Shown here: in pieces, positions 1-9,077 of the stretch
How positions within the stretch are numbered: the first letter of the stretch is position 1
Layout: each line of letters starts with the position of its first letter
Source of the DNA: Parvibaculum sp049671045
GTDB lineage: Bacteria; Pseudomonadota; Alphaproteobacteria; Parvibaculales; Parvibaculaceae
Direction: 5' to 3'
Length of the DNA: 53,155 nt
Assembly (NCBI RefSeq): GCF_049671045.1
Contig: NZ_JBATUH010000042.1
Location: forward strand, 1-53,155
The notes under the pieces: model-generated
The model's database searches: none
Seen by the model: the letters and a program-made list of their open reading frames with translations, nothing else
What the model was told of the DNA's origin: nothing
Made by a program: the position numbers and the translations under genes

Positions 1-654
1 GACTGGGCGCGGCAGAAGGCACCCGCCGAGCCGACGCCCTCGCGCCCGCTTGCGCCCTCCCGTCTGCCGCCCGAGAACCTGCCCGAGCCGCCCGTGCTCT
101 CGCCGCTCGCCGGCGACGGAACGGAACGCTTCAAGCGCGGCAAGCTGATCCACCGGCTGTTGCAGACGCTGCCTGATCTGGACGAGGGCTTGCGCGAGGA
201 AGCGGCGCGGCGCTTTCTCGCGGCGCCCGCGCATGGGCTCGACCCGGCGACGCAGGATGAAATCGCGGATGCGGTATTCGCGGTTCTCGGCGAGCCGTCC
301 TTCGCGCCCGTCTTCAGCCCCGGCTCGCGGGCCGAGGTGGCGGTTGTCGGCCGCATCGAGTTCGCGGGCAAGCCGACGCTGATCTCGGGGCAGATCGATC
401 GCCTTTCGGTCGGCGAGACGCGTATTCTCGTCGTCGATTACAAGACGAACCGGCCGGGCGCGCGGAAGGTGGAGGATGTGAGCCCCGCCTATATCGCCCA
501 GATGGCGGCCTATCGCGCGGTTCTCGGCGAGATCTATCCCGGCCGCGAGATCGTCTGCGCCCTTCTCTGGACGGATGGCCCGAGCCTCATGGAAATTCCG
601 CCAATGCTGCTCGACCGGGCGCTGGCCGCCGCCGCGCCATCCGGGCCCCGGTGA
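1..654 (+). CDS. addA: AddA double-strand break repair helicase-nuclease, C-terminal part (5' truncated)
   Basis: The frame is open from the first base of the window, so only about the last 217 residues are present. This part is the RecB-type PD-(D/E)XK nuclease domain of AddA. The catalytic signature is visible as GQIDRL followed by VVDYKTNR, which supply the Asp and the D-x-K pair, with a later AQMAAYRAVL helix. AddAB unwinds and resects DNA ends for RecA-dependent repair. The protein ends just before trxA, the usual alphaproteobacterial neighbour of addA. The helicase domain lies outside the window. Assignment rests on motifs and the trxA neighbour; RecB-family paralogues are the only serious alternative. 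Confidence 0.88.
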   Translation, partial: DWARQKAPAEPTPSRPLAPSRLPPENLPEPPVLSPLAGDGTERFKRGKLIHRLLQTLPDLDEGLREEAARRFLAAPAHGLDPATQDEIADAVFAVLGEPSFAPVFSPGSRAEVAVVGRIEFAGKPTLISGQIDRLSVGETRILVVDYKTNRPGARKVEDVSPAYIAQMAAYRAVLGEIYPGREIVCALLWTDGPSLMEIPPMLLDRALAAAAPSGPR

Positions 655-775
655 TCCTTGACCTTGAGGGGTCCGGTTCCTAGATTCCTCAACAACGCAT
701 ACTCACAGCAAACCCGCCACGGGCGGGGACAAGGCCGGCCCGGCATGCGCGGGACCGCCATGAAAGGAACTGACG

Positions 776-1096
776 ATGTCGACGAGCAAGGTTACCGACG
801 CCTCTTTCGAATCCGACGTGCTGGATGCTTCCGGCCCGGTTCTGGTCGATTTCTGGGCGACCTGGTGCGGCCCCTGCAAGCAGATCGCGCCCGCGCTCGA
901 GGAGATCGCCAAGGAATATGACGGCAAGCTCCGGGTCGCGAAGATCGACATCGACGAGAACCCCAACACGCCAACCAAATATGGCGTGCGCGGCGTGCCC
1001 ACCATGATGATCTTCAAGGACGGCCAGGTCGCCGCCACCAAGGTCGGCGCGCTGCCCAAGGGCAAGATCGTCGAATGGATCGAGAGCGCGCTCTGA
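776..1096 (+). CDS. trxA: Thioredoxin
   Basis: A 106-residue thioredoxin, the family's standard length. The redox site WCGPCK is near residue 30, followed by the cis-Pro segment GVPTMMIF. It is a cytosolic disulfide reductant kept reduced by thioredoxin reductase; known clients include ribonucleotide reductase, and the LMW-type arsenate reductase encoded at 21.6 kb is predicted to be another. The start is preceded by GAAAGGAACTGACG, giving a purine-rich ribosome binding site at good spacing. It follows addA by about 120 bases and is closed by a strong terminator, so it is probably the last gene of its transcript. Confidence 0.96.
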   Translation: MSTSKVTDASFESDVLDASGPVLVDFWATWCGPCKQIAPALEEIAKEYDGKLRVAKIDIDENPNTPTKYGVRGVPTMMIFKDGQVAATKVGALPKGKIVEWIESAL

Positions 1097-1122
1097 GCGT
1101 TTCTCGCCGCTGAAATAGCAAG

Positions 1123-1152
1123 AAGGCCGGCTCCCGAGCCGGCCTTTTTCTT
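1123..1152 (+). terminator. Rho-independent terminator after trxA
   Basis: A perfect 10-bp stem AAGGCCGGCT / AGCCGGCCTT (1123-1132 and 1137-1146) with a 4-base loop is followed by a T-rich tract. It sits 27 bases after the trxA stop and separates trxA from the acyltransferase gene. Confidence 0.93.
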
Positions 1153-1245
1153 TGCGCGCGCCCGATCTTCTTGGACTCTGCCAGCCCAAATGTGATTGAG
1201 TCCTGAACAGGGAATTTTCCTGTTTCGGCCCCGGGGAGGAAGGTC

Positions 1246-2901
1246 ATGGAGCAGCTGAGCCCGATGGATGCGTCGTTTCTCTATTTCGAGACGGCGAACG
1301 CGCCCATGCATATCGGCGCCGTCGCGATCTACGATCAGTCGACGGTGGAAGGCGGGGTCCTCGGCTTCAAGGAAATTCTGAAGAACTACGAAAAGCGGCT
1401 GCATCTGGCGCGCGCCTTCCGGCAGCGCGTCGTCCGTGTGCCGCTCAATCTCGATCATCCCTATTGGCTCGAGGATCCGGACTTCGATCTCGAATATCAC
1501 GTGCGCCACATCGCGCTGCCGAGGCCCGGCGACTGGCGCCAGCTCTGCATTCAGGTGGCGCGGCTCCATGCCCGCCCGCTCGACACTGCGCGCCCTCTCT
1601 GGGAGTTCACCGTGATCGAGGGGCTCGACAATGTGGAAGGGCTGCCCAAAGGGAGCTTCGCCATCGTGTCCAAGGTGCATCACGCCGCGATCGACGGCGT
1701 CTCCGGTGCCGAGATGACGGCGGCGATCCACGATCTCGCGCCCGATGCCACGCCCGCGCCGCCCGAAAGCCCGTGGCTCCCCGAGCGCGAGCCGACGGCG
1801 GTCGAGCTTCTCTCGCGCACCACGGTCAACAATGTGCGCCAGCCCTTCAAGCTTGCCCGCGTCGTCGCCGAATCCGTGCCGGCGCTAGCCCGCGTCGGCA
1901 TCGGCCTCACGGCGGGAAAGCTGAAGCGTGTCGGCCCCGTCCCGCGCACGCGCTTCAACGGCCAGGTCTCGCCGCATCGCGTTTTCGATGGCCGTTCCTT
2001 CCGGCTGAACGACATTCGCGCGATCAAGAACGCGGTCGAGGGCGCGACGGTGAACGACGCCGTCATTGCCATCATCGGCGGCGCCCTGCGCAAATATCTC
2101 GAAGCGAAGAACGAGCTGCCGAAGCAATCGCTCATCGCCATGGCGCCGATCTCGGTGCGCTCGCCCGATCAGAAGAAAGCGGCGGGCAATCAGGTGAGCG
2201 CCATGTCGGTCGCCGTGCGCTCCGACATCGCCGATCCGCTGGACCGCCTCGTCGCCGTTTTCGAATCGACCACCAATTCCAAGGAAATGACGAATGCGAT
2301 CGGCGCGAGCACGCTCACCGATTATTCGCAGTTCATTCCCTCCACCGTCGCAGGTCTGGCTGCGCGGCTCTACACCAATCTCGGCATCGCGAACCGCATC
2401 ACGCCGATCTTCAACACCGTCATCACCAATATTCCGGGCCCGCAGATCCCGCTCTACATGACGGGCGCGCGGCTCGTCACGCAGTTCGGCCTCGGCCCCA
2501 TTCTCGATGGCATGGGGATCATTCACCCGGTCTTCTCCTATTGTGGCGAGATCACGATCTCCTTCACATCCTGCCGCGAAATGCTGCCGGACCCGGCCTT
2601 CTATGCGGGCTGCATCGAGGAATCCTTCAACGAGCTTCTCGCCGCGACGAAGGGCAAGGAGGTGAAAACGGGCGCAGGCGCGCGGGCGGGTATCGCGCGC
2701 GCGGCAAAGCCCGCCGACGTCGTCACCGGCGGCAAAGCCCCGGCGGGCGAGGCGAAGCCCGCGGCCGATGCGCCGGAGCCGAAGCGCGCGGCGGCCAGGA
2801 AGCCCGCGCGCAAGAAGGCCGCGCCAAGGAGCCCGGGAAAAGTGAGTTCTGCAAACCCCGCCGAGCCCGAAGCGTCAGCCCCTGTCGAAGCGGCGCAGTA
2901 G
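1246..2901 (+). CDS. Wax ester synthase / diacylglycerol acyltransferase (WS/DGAT) with basic Ala-Lys-Pro tail
   Basis: A 551-residue bacterial WS/DGAT that would transfer acyl groups from acyl-CoA to fatty alcohol or diacylglycerol for storage lipid. The catalytic HHxxxDG motif is HHAAIDG at residues 145-151. PLWEF (118-122) and the late NTVITNIPGPQIPLY stretch are also family signatures. GGGAGGAAGG just before the ATG supports the start. The enzyme core ends near residue 465; the last 85 residues are rich in Ala, Lys, Arg and Pro (for example KRAAARKPARKKAAPR), resembling histone-H1-like or PhaF-like tails and absent from the usual ~460-residue enzyme. It converges on folC with only two bases between stop codons. 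Confidence 0.92.
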   Translation: MEQLSPMDASFLYFETANAPMHIGAVAIYDQSTVEGGVLGFKEILKNYEKRLHLARAFRQRVVRVPLNLDHPYWLEDPDFDLEYHVRHIALPRPGDWRQLCIQVARLHARPLDTARPLWEFTVIEGLDNVEGLPKGSFAIVSKVHHAAIDGVSGAEMTAAIHDLAPDATPAPPESPWLPEREPTAVELLSRTTVNNVRQPFKLARVVAESVPALARVGIGLTAGKLKRVGPVPRTRFNGQVSPHRVFDGRSFRLNDIRAIKNAVEGATVNDAVIAIIGGALRKYLEAKNELPKQSLIAMAPISVRSPDQKKAAGNQVSAMSVAVRSDIADPLDRLVAVFESTTNSKEMTNAIGASTLTDYSQFIPSTVAGLAARLYTNLGIANRITPIFNTVITNIPGPQIPLYMTGARLVTQFGLGPILDGMGIIHPVFSYCGEITISFTSCREMLPDPAFYAGCIEESFNELLAATKGKEVKTGAGARAGIARAAKPADVVTGGKAPAGEAKPAADAPEPKRAAARKPARKKAAPRSPGKVSSANPAEPEASAPVEAAQ

Positions 2902-2903
2902 CC

Positions 2904-4232
2904 TCAGCCGTTGTCGCGCAGCACGGCGCCTGCGAGATAGAGCGAACCGCAGATGAGGATGCGCGGAACCTCGTCCCCCGTCATGGCGAGAGCGCGGGCG
3001 AGCGCCGCCTCGATCGAGGGGGCGGGCGTTGCATCGAGGCCGGCGGCACGCGCCATCTCCGCCAGCGTCTCGGGCGGGAGGCACGCCGGATCGTCCGGAA
3101 TGGCGACCGTTTCGACATGCGCGGCGAGGCCCTTGAAGGGCGCGAAAAATCCCCTGGCGTCCTTCGTCTCCTTCATGCCCGCGATCATGACGAGCGGGCG
3201 GGGCGCGGCCTGCGCGAGATCGGCCATGGCATGCGCGACGACGCGGCCGGCGGACGGGTTGTGGCCGCCATCGAGCCAGAGTTCGCCATGGGCGGGAAGG
3301 CGCGCGACGAGCGGCCCTCGCGTCAGGCGCTGCATCCGCGCCGGCCATTCGACATTGCGCAATCCCTGGGCGATGGCATCCTCGCCGATGGCAAGCGCGC
3401 GCGCCTGCCGCAGCGCCGCGATGGCGATGGCGGCATTGTCGATCTGGTGCCGGCCGACGAGACGCGGCATCGGCAGATCGAGAAGCCCGTTCTCGTCCTG
3501 ATAGATGAGATGGCTCTGTTCCTCATGCGCGCCGAAATCCTGGCCATGGATGAAGAGGGGCGCGCCGATCCTCGCCGCCTCGGCCTCGATGGCGGCGCGG
3601 CCTTCATCCGTCTGCGGACCGATGATCGCGGGCACGCCCGGCTTCAATATGCCGGCCTTCTCGCGCGCGATCTTGTCGAGCGTGTCGCCGAGAAACTGCT
3701 GATGATCGTAATCGACCGGCGTGATGATGGTGACGGCGGGATGATCGACCACATTGGTCGTGTCGAGCCGTCCGCCCATGCCGACTTCGAGCACCAGCGC
3801 ATCCGCGGGATGGCGCGCGAAGGCGAGGAAGGCCATGCAGGTCGTGATCTCGAAGAAGGTGATGGGCGCGCCCGCATTGATCCTCTCGCATTCGTCGAGA
3901 AGCTGCGAAAGCTCCGCCTCGTCGATGGGCGCGCTTCTGGGCCGCGCGGCGAGCCTGATGCGCTCGTGAAAGCGCACCAGATGGGGCGACGTGTAGCTGT
4001 GGACGCCGAGGCCCGCCGCCTCCAGCATGGCGCGCAGATAGGCCGAGACGGAGCCCTTGCCGTTCGTGCCCGCGATATGGAAGGTCGGCGGCAGCGCGCG
4101 CTCGGGGTGGCCGAGCGCGGCGAGAAGCCGCCAGGTGCGGTCGAGCGAGAGGTCGATGAGCTTCGTGTGAAGTCTCGTCACACGTTCGAGAATGACGTCG
4201 CTCGAATCGGGATGGTGCGTGTCGTTGCTCAC
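2904..4232 (-). CDS. folC: Bifunctional folylpolyglutamate synthase / dihydrofolate synthase
   Basis: A 442-residue Mur-ligase-like enzyme that adds glutamate to dihydropteroate and to folates in the cytosol. The ATP-binding P-loop GTNGKGS is at residues 55-61, and FEITTCMAFLAF and LDGGHNP are further family landmarks. The start is GTG, ten bases after the accD stop, so it is the last gene of the pyrF-trpFBA-accD-folC run. The trpA-accD-folC order is widely conserved in proteobacteria and supports the call. Length is normal for the family. Confidence 0.95.
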   Translation of the reverse strand: MSNDTHHPDSSDVILERVTRLHTKLIDLSLDRTWRLLAALGHPERALPPTFHIAGTNGKGSVSAYLRAMLEAAGLGVHSYTSPHLVRFHERIRLAARPRSAPIDEAELSQLLDECERINAGAPITFFEITTCMAFLAFARHPADALVLEVGMGGRLDTTNVVDHPAVTIITPVDYDHQQFLGDTLDKIAREKAGILKPGVPAIIGPQTDEGRAAIEAEAARIGAPLFIHGQDFGAHEEQSHLIYQDENGLLDLPMPRLVGRHQIDNAAIAIAALRQARALAIGEDAIAQGLRNVEWPARMQRLTRGPLVARLPAHGELWLDGGHNPSAGRVVAHAMADLAQAAPRPLVMIAGMKETKDARGFFAPFKGLAAHVETVAIPDDPACLPPETLAEMARAAGLDATPAPSIEAALARALAMTGDEVPRILICGSLYLAGAVLRDNG

Positions 4233-4242
4233 ATTGCCGCCG

Positions 4243-5163
4243 TCAGGGGCGCGTCGCGGCCGTGCGGGCAGGCAGGCCGGCCGAAGGGGAGGTGATCGGC
4301 GCGAGCTTCGGCTTGTGGGTGAGAAGCCGGATCGTCCGCGCCAGCGTTTCCTTGAGCTGATGGCGATGCACGATCATGTCGACCATGCCATGCTCGAACT
4401 GGAATTCGGCCGACTGGAAGCCCTCGGGCAGCTTTTCGCGGATCGTCTGCTCGATGACGCGCCGGCCGGAGAAGCCGAGAAGCGCGCCCGGCTCCGCGAT
4501 CTGGACATCGCCGAGCATGGCATAGGAGGCGAGCACGCCGCCCGTCGTCGGATCGGTGAGAACGACGATATAGGGAAGGGCCGCCTCGCGCAGCATCTGC
4601 ACCGCGACCGTCGTGCGCGGCATCTGCATGAGCGAGAGGATGCCCTCCTGCATGCGCGCGCCGCCCGCTGCCGTGAAGAGAATGAGAGGCGCGCGCTTTT
4701 CGAGCGCGGTTTCGGCGGCCTTGATGATCGCCTCGCCCGCCGCCATGCCGAGCGAGCCGCCCATGAAGGCGAAGTCCTGGATGGAGGCGACGACCTCTAT
4801 GCCGTCGAGCGGGCCATGCGCGACGGTAATCGCGTCTTCGAGGCCGGTCTTGCTGCGCGCTTCCTTCAGACGGTCGGGATATTTCTTCTGGTCGCGGAAC
4901 TTCAGCGGGTCGAGCGGCACGCCATTGACCGGCACGAGCTGATACTGCCCCTCGTCGAAGATCGCGGCGAAGCGCTCCTTGGTGCCGAGCCGCATGTGGT
5001 GATCGCAATGCGGGCAGACGCCGAGCGCCGTATCGAGATCGCGGTGAAAAATCATCTCGTTGCAGGCGGGACATTTGCGCCAGAGATTGTCGGGCGTCTC
5101 GGTCTTCTTCTTCTTGAAGACGCGCTGGATTCTCGGGCGGACGACATTGCTGATCCAGTTCAT
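4243..5163 (-). CDS. accD: Acetyl-CoA carboxylase carboxyltransferase subunit beta
   Basis: A 306-residue AccD. An N-terminal four-cysteine zinc ribbon (C31, C34, C50, C53 in CPAC and CPHC) is followed by the crotonase-like carboxyltransferase fold with PLILFTAAGGARMQEG and GALLGFSG. With AccA it moves the carboxyl group from biotin on AccB to acetyl-CoA, making malonyl-CoA. It starts 17 bases after the trpA stop and precedes folC by ten bases, consistent with one transcript. The C-terminal end (residues ~285-306) is short and Pro/Thr-rich. Confidence 0.96.
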   Translation of the reverse strand: MNWISNVVRPRIQRVFKKKKTETPDNLWRKCPACNEMIFHRDLDTALGVCPHCDHHMRLGTKERFAAIFDEGQYQLVPVNGVPLDPLKFRDQKKYPDRLKEARSKTGLEDAITVAHGPLDGIEVVASIQDFAFMGGSLGMAAGEAIIKAAETALEKRAPLILFTAAGGARMQEGILSLMQMPRTTVAVQMLREAALPYIVVLTDPTTGGVLASYAMLGDVQIAEPGALLGFSGRRVIEQTIREKLPEGFQSAEFQFEHGMVDMIVHRHQLKETLARTIRLLTHKPKLAPITSPSAGLPARTAATRP

Positions 5164-5180
5164 GGGTCTCGTTCCTCCGA

Positions 5181-6023
5181 TTATTCCGCGGCGGCTTGCC
5201 GTGCGTTGTGAACGCCCTGGGCGAGCTCGCGCACAAAGGCGAGCACGCGCCCGGCGGCGCCTGCCTTGAGCTTGCGATCGGCGTCGAGTTCGGCGGCGAT
5301 GGCGCCGACGATGGCGGAGCCGATGACGGCGCCGTCCGCCGCCCTGGCGATCGCGGCGGCCTGTTCGGGCGTCCTGATGCCGAAGCCGACGGCGACGGGA
5401 AGCGATGTGTGCCGCTTTATGCGCTGCACGGCGCCCGCAACCTTCGCGCTTTCAGGCGCGGCCGCGCCGGTGATGCCGGTGATCGACACGTAATAGACGA
5501 AGCCGGACGTATTCGCGAGGACGGCAGGCAGGCGCTTGTCGTCCGTCGTCGGCGTTGCGAGGCGGATGAAATTGAGCCCGGCATTGAGCGCGGGCACGCA
5601 AAGCTCGTCATCCTCCTCCGGCGGAAGATCGACGACGATGAGCCCGTCGACACCGGCCGCGCGCGCCGCGGCAAGGAATTTCTCGACGCCCATGTGATAG
5701 ATCGGGTTGTAGTAGCCCATGAGCACGATGGGCGTCTCGTCGTCGCCCGCGCGGAACTGGCGCACGAGCTCGAGCGTCCGCTTCGTCGTCGCGCCCGCCT
5801 TCAGCGCGCGCTGCGAGGACGCCTGAATGACGGGCCCGTCCGCCATCGGATCGGTGAAGGGCATGCCGAGTTCGATGACATCGGCGCCCGCGGCGGGCAG
5901 GCCCTTCAGGATTTCGAGTGAGCCGTCGAAATCGGGATCGCCCGCCGTTGTGAAGGTGACGAAAGCCGGACGGCCCTCGGCCTTGAGCTTTGCAAAGCGT
6001 CTGTCGAGGCGTGTCGTGCTCAC
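5181..6023 (-). CDS. trpA: Tryptophan synthase alpha chain
   Basis: A 280-residue alpha subunit that cleaves indole-3-glycerol phosphate to indole and passes it to TrpB. The catalytic acids are E51 (in VIELGMPF) and D62 (in MADGP), matching E49 and D60 of the E. coli enzyme. I place the start at a GTG that overlaps the trpB stop codon as GTGA. The open frame runs further upstream but only across trpB coding sequence, so longer versions are unlikely. The overlap implies translational coupling with trpB. Confidence 0.95.
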   Translation of the reverse strand: MSTTRLDRRFAKLKAEGRPAFVTFTTAGDPDFDGSLEILKGLPAAGADVIELGMPFTDPMADGPVIQASSQRALKAGATTKRTLELVRQFRAGDDETPIVLMGYYNPIYHMGVEKFLAAARAAGVDGLIVVDLPPEEDDELCVPALNAGLNFIRLATPTTDDKRLPAVLANTSGFVYYVSITGITGAAAPESAKVAGAVQRIKRHTSLPVAVGFGIRTPEQAAAIARAADGAVIGSAIVGAIAAELDADRKLKAGAAGRVLAFVRELAQGVHNARQAAAE

Positions 6024-7240
6024 AGCTTCACTCCGAGATGCTCGGCAACCGAGAAAACGTCCTTGTCGCCCCGGCCGGAGAGGCACATGACGATGATGTG
6101 CTCCCTGGGCAGCGTCGGCGCGATCTTGATGACATGGGCGAGCGCATGCGAAGGCTCGAGCGCGGGAATGATGCCCTCGATCCTGGAGCAGAGCTGGAAC
6201 GCGTTGAGTGCTTCCTTGTCGGTCGCGGCCACGTATTTCACGCGGCCGATATCGCTCAGCCAAGAATGTTCAGGCCCGATACCCGGATAGTCGAGACCGG
6301 CCGAGATCGAATGGCCTTCGAGAATCTGCCCGTCATCGTCCTGCAGCAGATAGGTGCGGTTTCCATGCAGCACGCCGGGCGTGCCGCCGAGGATCGAGGC
6401 CGAATGCGCGCCCGTCTCGATGCCGTGGCCGCCCGCTTCGACGCCGATGATCTCCACGCCGTCGTCGTCGAGGAAGGGGTGGAAGAGGCCCATCGCATTC
6501 GATCCGCCGCCGACACAGGCGACGAGCGTATCGGGAAGGCGGCCTTCCATTTCGAGGAGCTGCTGCTTCGCCTCGTTGCCGATGACGGACTGGAAATCGC
6601 GCACCATCGCCGGATAGGGATGGGGGCCCGCGACCGTGCCGATCAGGTAATAGGTGTCCTCGACATTCGTCACCCAGTCGCGCAGCGCCTCGTTCATCGC
6701 GTCCTTGAGCGTGCCCGAGCCCGACGTCACCGGCACCACCTCGGCGCCGAGAAGCTTCATGCGGAAGACGTTGGGCTTCTGCCGCTCCACGTCCGTCGCG
6801 CCCATATAGACGACGCAGGGAAGGCCGAAGCGCGCGGCGACCGTCGCCGAGGCGACGCCGTGCTGGCCCGCGCCCGTTTCGGCGATGATGCGCGTCTTGC
6901 CCATGCGGCGGGCGAGCTGGATCTGCCCGAGGCAGTTGTTGATCTTGTGCGAGCCCGTGTGATTGAGCTCCTCGCGCTTGAAATAGATCCTGGCGCCGCC
7001 GAGCTGCTCGGTCAGCCGCTCGGCGAAATAGAGCGGGCTCGGCCGGCCGGCATAATGCGTGTTGAGATTCCTGAGTTCGGCGATGAAGGCGGGGTCGTTC
7101 TTCGCCTCGTCATAGGCTTTTTCGAGATCGAGGATGAGGGGCATCAGTGTCTCGGCGACGAAGCGGCCGCCGAAAATGCCGAAGCGCCCGCGCTCGTCCG
7201 GGCCCGATCTGTAGGAATTCACTTTGGAACTCGCGCTCAC
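6020..7240 (-). CDS. trpB: Tryptophan synthase beta chain
   Basis: A 406-residue PLP enzyme that condenses indole with serine to give tryptophan. The PLP lysine is K99 in HTGSHKINN, and the phosphate loop GGGSNAMG follows later. I choose the GTG start at 7240 because GGGAAAGAG lies about seven bases upstream and the resulting N-terminus (SASSKVNSYRSGPDERG) and length match the family. An in-frame ATG at 7294 would add 18 residues without similar support. Its stop overlaps the trpA start; trpF ends 70 bases upstream. Confidence 0.95.
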   Translation of the reverse strand: MSASSKVNSYRSGPDERGRFGIFGGRFVAETLMPLILDLEKAYDEAKNDPAFIAELRNLNTHYAGRPSPLYFAERLTEQLGGARIYFKREELNHTGSHKINNCLGQIQLARRMGKTRIIAETGAGQHGVASATVAARFGLPCVVYMGATDVERQKPNVFRMKLLGAEVVPVTSGSGTLKDAMNEALRDWVTNVEDTYYLIGTVAGPHPYPAMVRDFQSVIGNEAKQQLLEMEGRLPDTLVACVGGGSNAMGLFHPFLDDDGVEIIGVEAGGHGIETGAHSASILGGTPGVLHGNRTYLLQDDDGQILEGHSISAGLDYPGIGPEHSWLSDIGRVKYVAATDKEALNAFQLCSRIEGIIPALEPSHALAHVIKIAPTLPREHIIVMCLSGRGDKDVFSVAEHLGVKL

Positions 7241-7310
7241 GTTTATCTCTTTCCCGTCATTCCTCGCCGGGCCGGCAGGCCCATGGCGAAGCATATACGA
7301 GGCGGCCCCC

Positions 7311-7976
7311 TCACAGGGTTCTGGCCGCCCGCACGAACTTCCTGATCAGCTCCGGATTCTTTCGGCCCGGCTCGTCCTCGACGCCGGAGGCGACGTCGAC
7401 CGCCTCCGCGCCGGTCGTCCGGATCGCCTCGCCGACATTTTCCGCGGTGAGCCCGCCTGAAAGCATCCAGGGCAGGTCCGGCTTCTGTCCGGCGATGAGC
7501 GACCAGTCGAAGACAAGCCCGTTCCCGCCGGGCAGCGCATTCGTCATAGATGTAGGCGGTTTGGCATCGAACAGCAACAAATCGGCGCAATCACGGTAAA
7601 TCTCGATGCGCTCGAGGTCTTCCGGCGCCGCGACGGCGATCGCCTTCATCAGCGTGATGCCGAAACGGCCCTTGATTTCGCGCAGGCGCTCCGGCGTTTC
7701 GTTGCCGTGGAGCTGGAGAATATCGGGCTTGAGCGTGGCGACGATGTGCTCGAGCGTGGCGTCATCCGCATCGACCGTGAGGGCGACCTTGAGAACCGAA
7801 GGGGGCATGGGCGCGGCAAGTGCTGCCGCCTCTTCCGGCGTCACATAGCGCGGGCTGCGGGGGTAGAAATTGAAGCCGAGATAATCGGCGCCGGCCTCCA
7901 CCGCCGCGGCAACGGTTTCGGGCGTCGAAAGCCCGCATATCTTCACCCTGACGGGCGTTTTCTGCGTGGTCATCAT
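7311..7976 (-). CDS. trpF: Phosphoribosylanthranilate isomerase
   Basis: A 221-residue TIM-barrel isomerase that converts phosphoribosylanthranilate to CdRP in tryptophan synthesis. Landmarks are VKICGLS with the catalytic cysteine, DYLGFNFYPRSPRYV, DILQLHG carrying the catalytic aspartate region, and the phosphate-binding MLSGGLTAENV. The start has two adjacent ATG codons, the upstream one overlapping the pyrF stop as ATGA; the second (7973) is equally possible. It lies between pyrF and trpB. No anthranilate genes (trpE, G, D, C) are in the window, as in many alphaproteobacteria where the trp genes are split. Confidence 0.95.
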   Translation of the reverse strand: MMTTQKTPVRVKICGLSTPETVAAAVEAGADYLGFNFYPRSPRYVTPEEAAALAAPMPPSVLKVALTVDADDATLEHIVATLKPDILQLHGNETPERLREIKGRFGITLMKAIAVAAPEDLERIEIYRDCADLLLFDAKPPTSMTNALPGGNGLVFDWSLIAGQKPDLPWMLSGGLTAENVGEAIRTTGAEAVDVASGVEDEPGRKNPELIRKFVRAARTL

Positions 7977-8686
7977 GCAGCCAGCGAAGCGCTGATCGCT
8001 TCGGCCGCCTCGCGGGGATCGGCGGCGCCCGTGATGGGCCGCCCGATGACGAGCACATCGGCGCCGCGCGCGAGCGCCTCGGCAGGCGTCATGATGCGCT
8101 TCTGGTCGCCGATTTCGGCGCCGGCAGGACGGATGCCCGGCACGATGAGCTTGAAGTCGGGGCCGAGCTCGCGCCGGAGCCCTTCGATCTCATGCGCGGA
8201 GCAGACGACGCCGTCGAGACCGGCCTTCGCGGCGAGATGGGCAAGGCGGAGAACATGATCGGCCGGCGCGCCCGCGACGCCCGTTGCCGCGAGGTCCGTT
8301 TCGTCGAGGCTCGTCAGCACGGTGACGGCGATGACGAGCGGCCGTTCGTCGCCCGCCTCCTGCGCCGCCCCGGCCGCCGCCCGCATCATGGCGAGCCCGC
8401 CCGCCGCATGGACGTTGACGATGGCGGGCCTGAGCGGGAGCACGGCGCGGATGCCGCCTGCGACCGTGTTCGGAATGTCGTGGAGCTTGAGATCGAGAAA
8501 GACCGGCAGGCCGGCTTCCGCCACCGCGCGGTAGCCCTGGGGCCCCCGCGCATAGAAGAACTCCATGCCGAGTTTCACCCCGCCGACCGAGCCCCTGAGC
8601 CCGCGCGCAAGCGAGGTCGCGCGCGCCTCGTCGACCGTGTCGAGCGCGCAGAAAATCGGGTTCATGCTCAGGCCTTTGGGGCTCAT
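7973..8686 (-). CDS. pyrF: Orotidine 5'-phosphate decarboxylase
   Basis: A 237-residue decarboxylase that makes UMP from OMP. The catalytic Asp/Lys cluster is visible as FLDLKLHDIPNTV, and the phosphate-binding end as IVPGIRP and RGADVLVIGRPI. An internal ATG at 8665 (MNPIFCALDT) is an alternative start that would remove seven residues; both have modest upstream purine tracts. It overlaps trpF by four bases, which links pyrimidine and tryptophan genes in one transcript. It follows the lapA-like gene by about 70 bases. Confidence 0.95.
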   Translation of the reverse strand: MSPKGLSMNPIFCALDTVDEARATSLARGLRGSVGGVKLGMEFFYARGPQGYRAVAEAGLPVFLDLKLHDIPNTVAGGIRAVLPLRPAIVNVHAAGGLAMMRAAAGAAQEAGDERPLVIAVTVLTSLDETDLAATGVAGAPADHVLRLAHLAAKAGLDGVVCSAHEIEGLRRELGPDFKLIVPGIRPAGAEIGDQKRIMTPAEALARGADVLVIGRPITGAADPREAAEAISASLAA

Positions 8687-8756
8687 CCGGGGTCCCTCGT
8701 TGAAGTCGCCGCGGTTATAGCACCGCCGCGCCGTCCACGAAATGCTGCGCTGGGGG

Positions 8757-9029
8757 CTAGAGGGTCGCCGGGGGCCGGGGCGGCAGCGGGGGCGCGGCCC
8801 GCCGCGCCGCCTTGATCTTCGCCTGGCTCCAGGCGGCGAAACCGCCGATCAGGATGCCGATGAAATGCGCGGCGAGCACGATCGCCGCGAGCGGCATGTC
8901 GAGGCCGAGGGCGGGCTCGGCCGGGTTGAACGGGTCGAGGCTGAACGTCACCCGCTGCCGGTTGGCGACGGCCAGCGCCATGACGATGAGCGCGAGCGGC
9001 GGCAGGACGATCCAGCGCAGAAGTTTCAA
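8757..9029 (-). CDS. LapA-domain (DUF1049) inner membrane protein
   Basis: A 90-residue protein with two membrane segments (about residues 5-22 and 44-68), the second ending in the LapA-like GILIGGFAAWSQAKIKAARR. LapA-domain proteins take part in lipopolysaccharide assembly control, with LapB in E. coli; no lapB is seen here. The start is TTG, preceded by GGAGGAG at seven bases. The tail is proline-rich. Its place between ihfB and pyrF is common in alphaproteobacteria. The fold assignment is good; the role is inferred from the family. Confidence 0.8.
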   Translation of the reverse strand: MKLLRWIVLPPLALIVMALAVANRQRVTFSLDPFNPAEPALGLDMPLAAIVLAAHFIGILIGGFAAWSQAKIKAARRAAPPLPPRPPATL

Positions 9030-9077
9030 GGCTTTGCTCCTCCATGGCCCCTCCCGAAAAGCGGGAGCGGCGGGGGA

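Noticed and set aside
1464..4295. A very long open frame crossing the acyltransferase and antisense to folC
   Set aside because: It overlaps two well-supported genes in other frames and its product is Arg/Ala-rich with no domain pattern; this is a GC-rich shadow frame.
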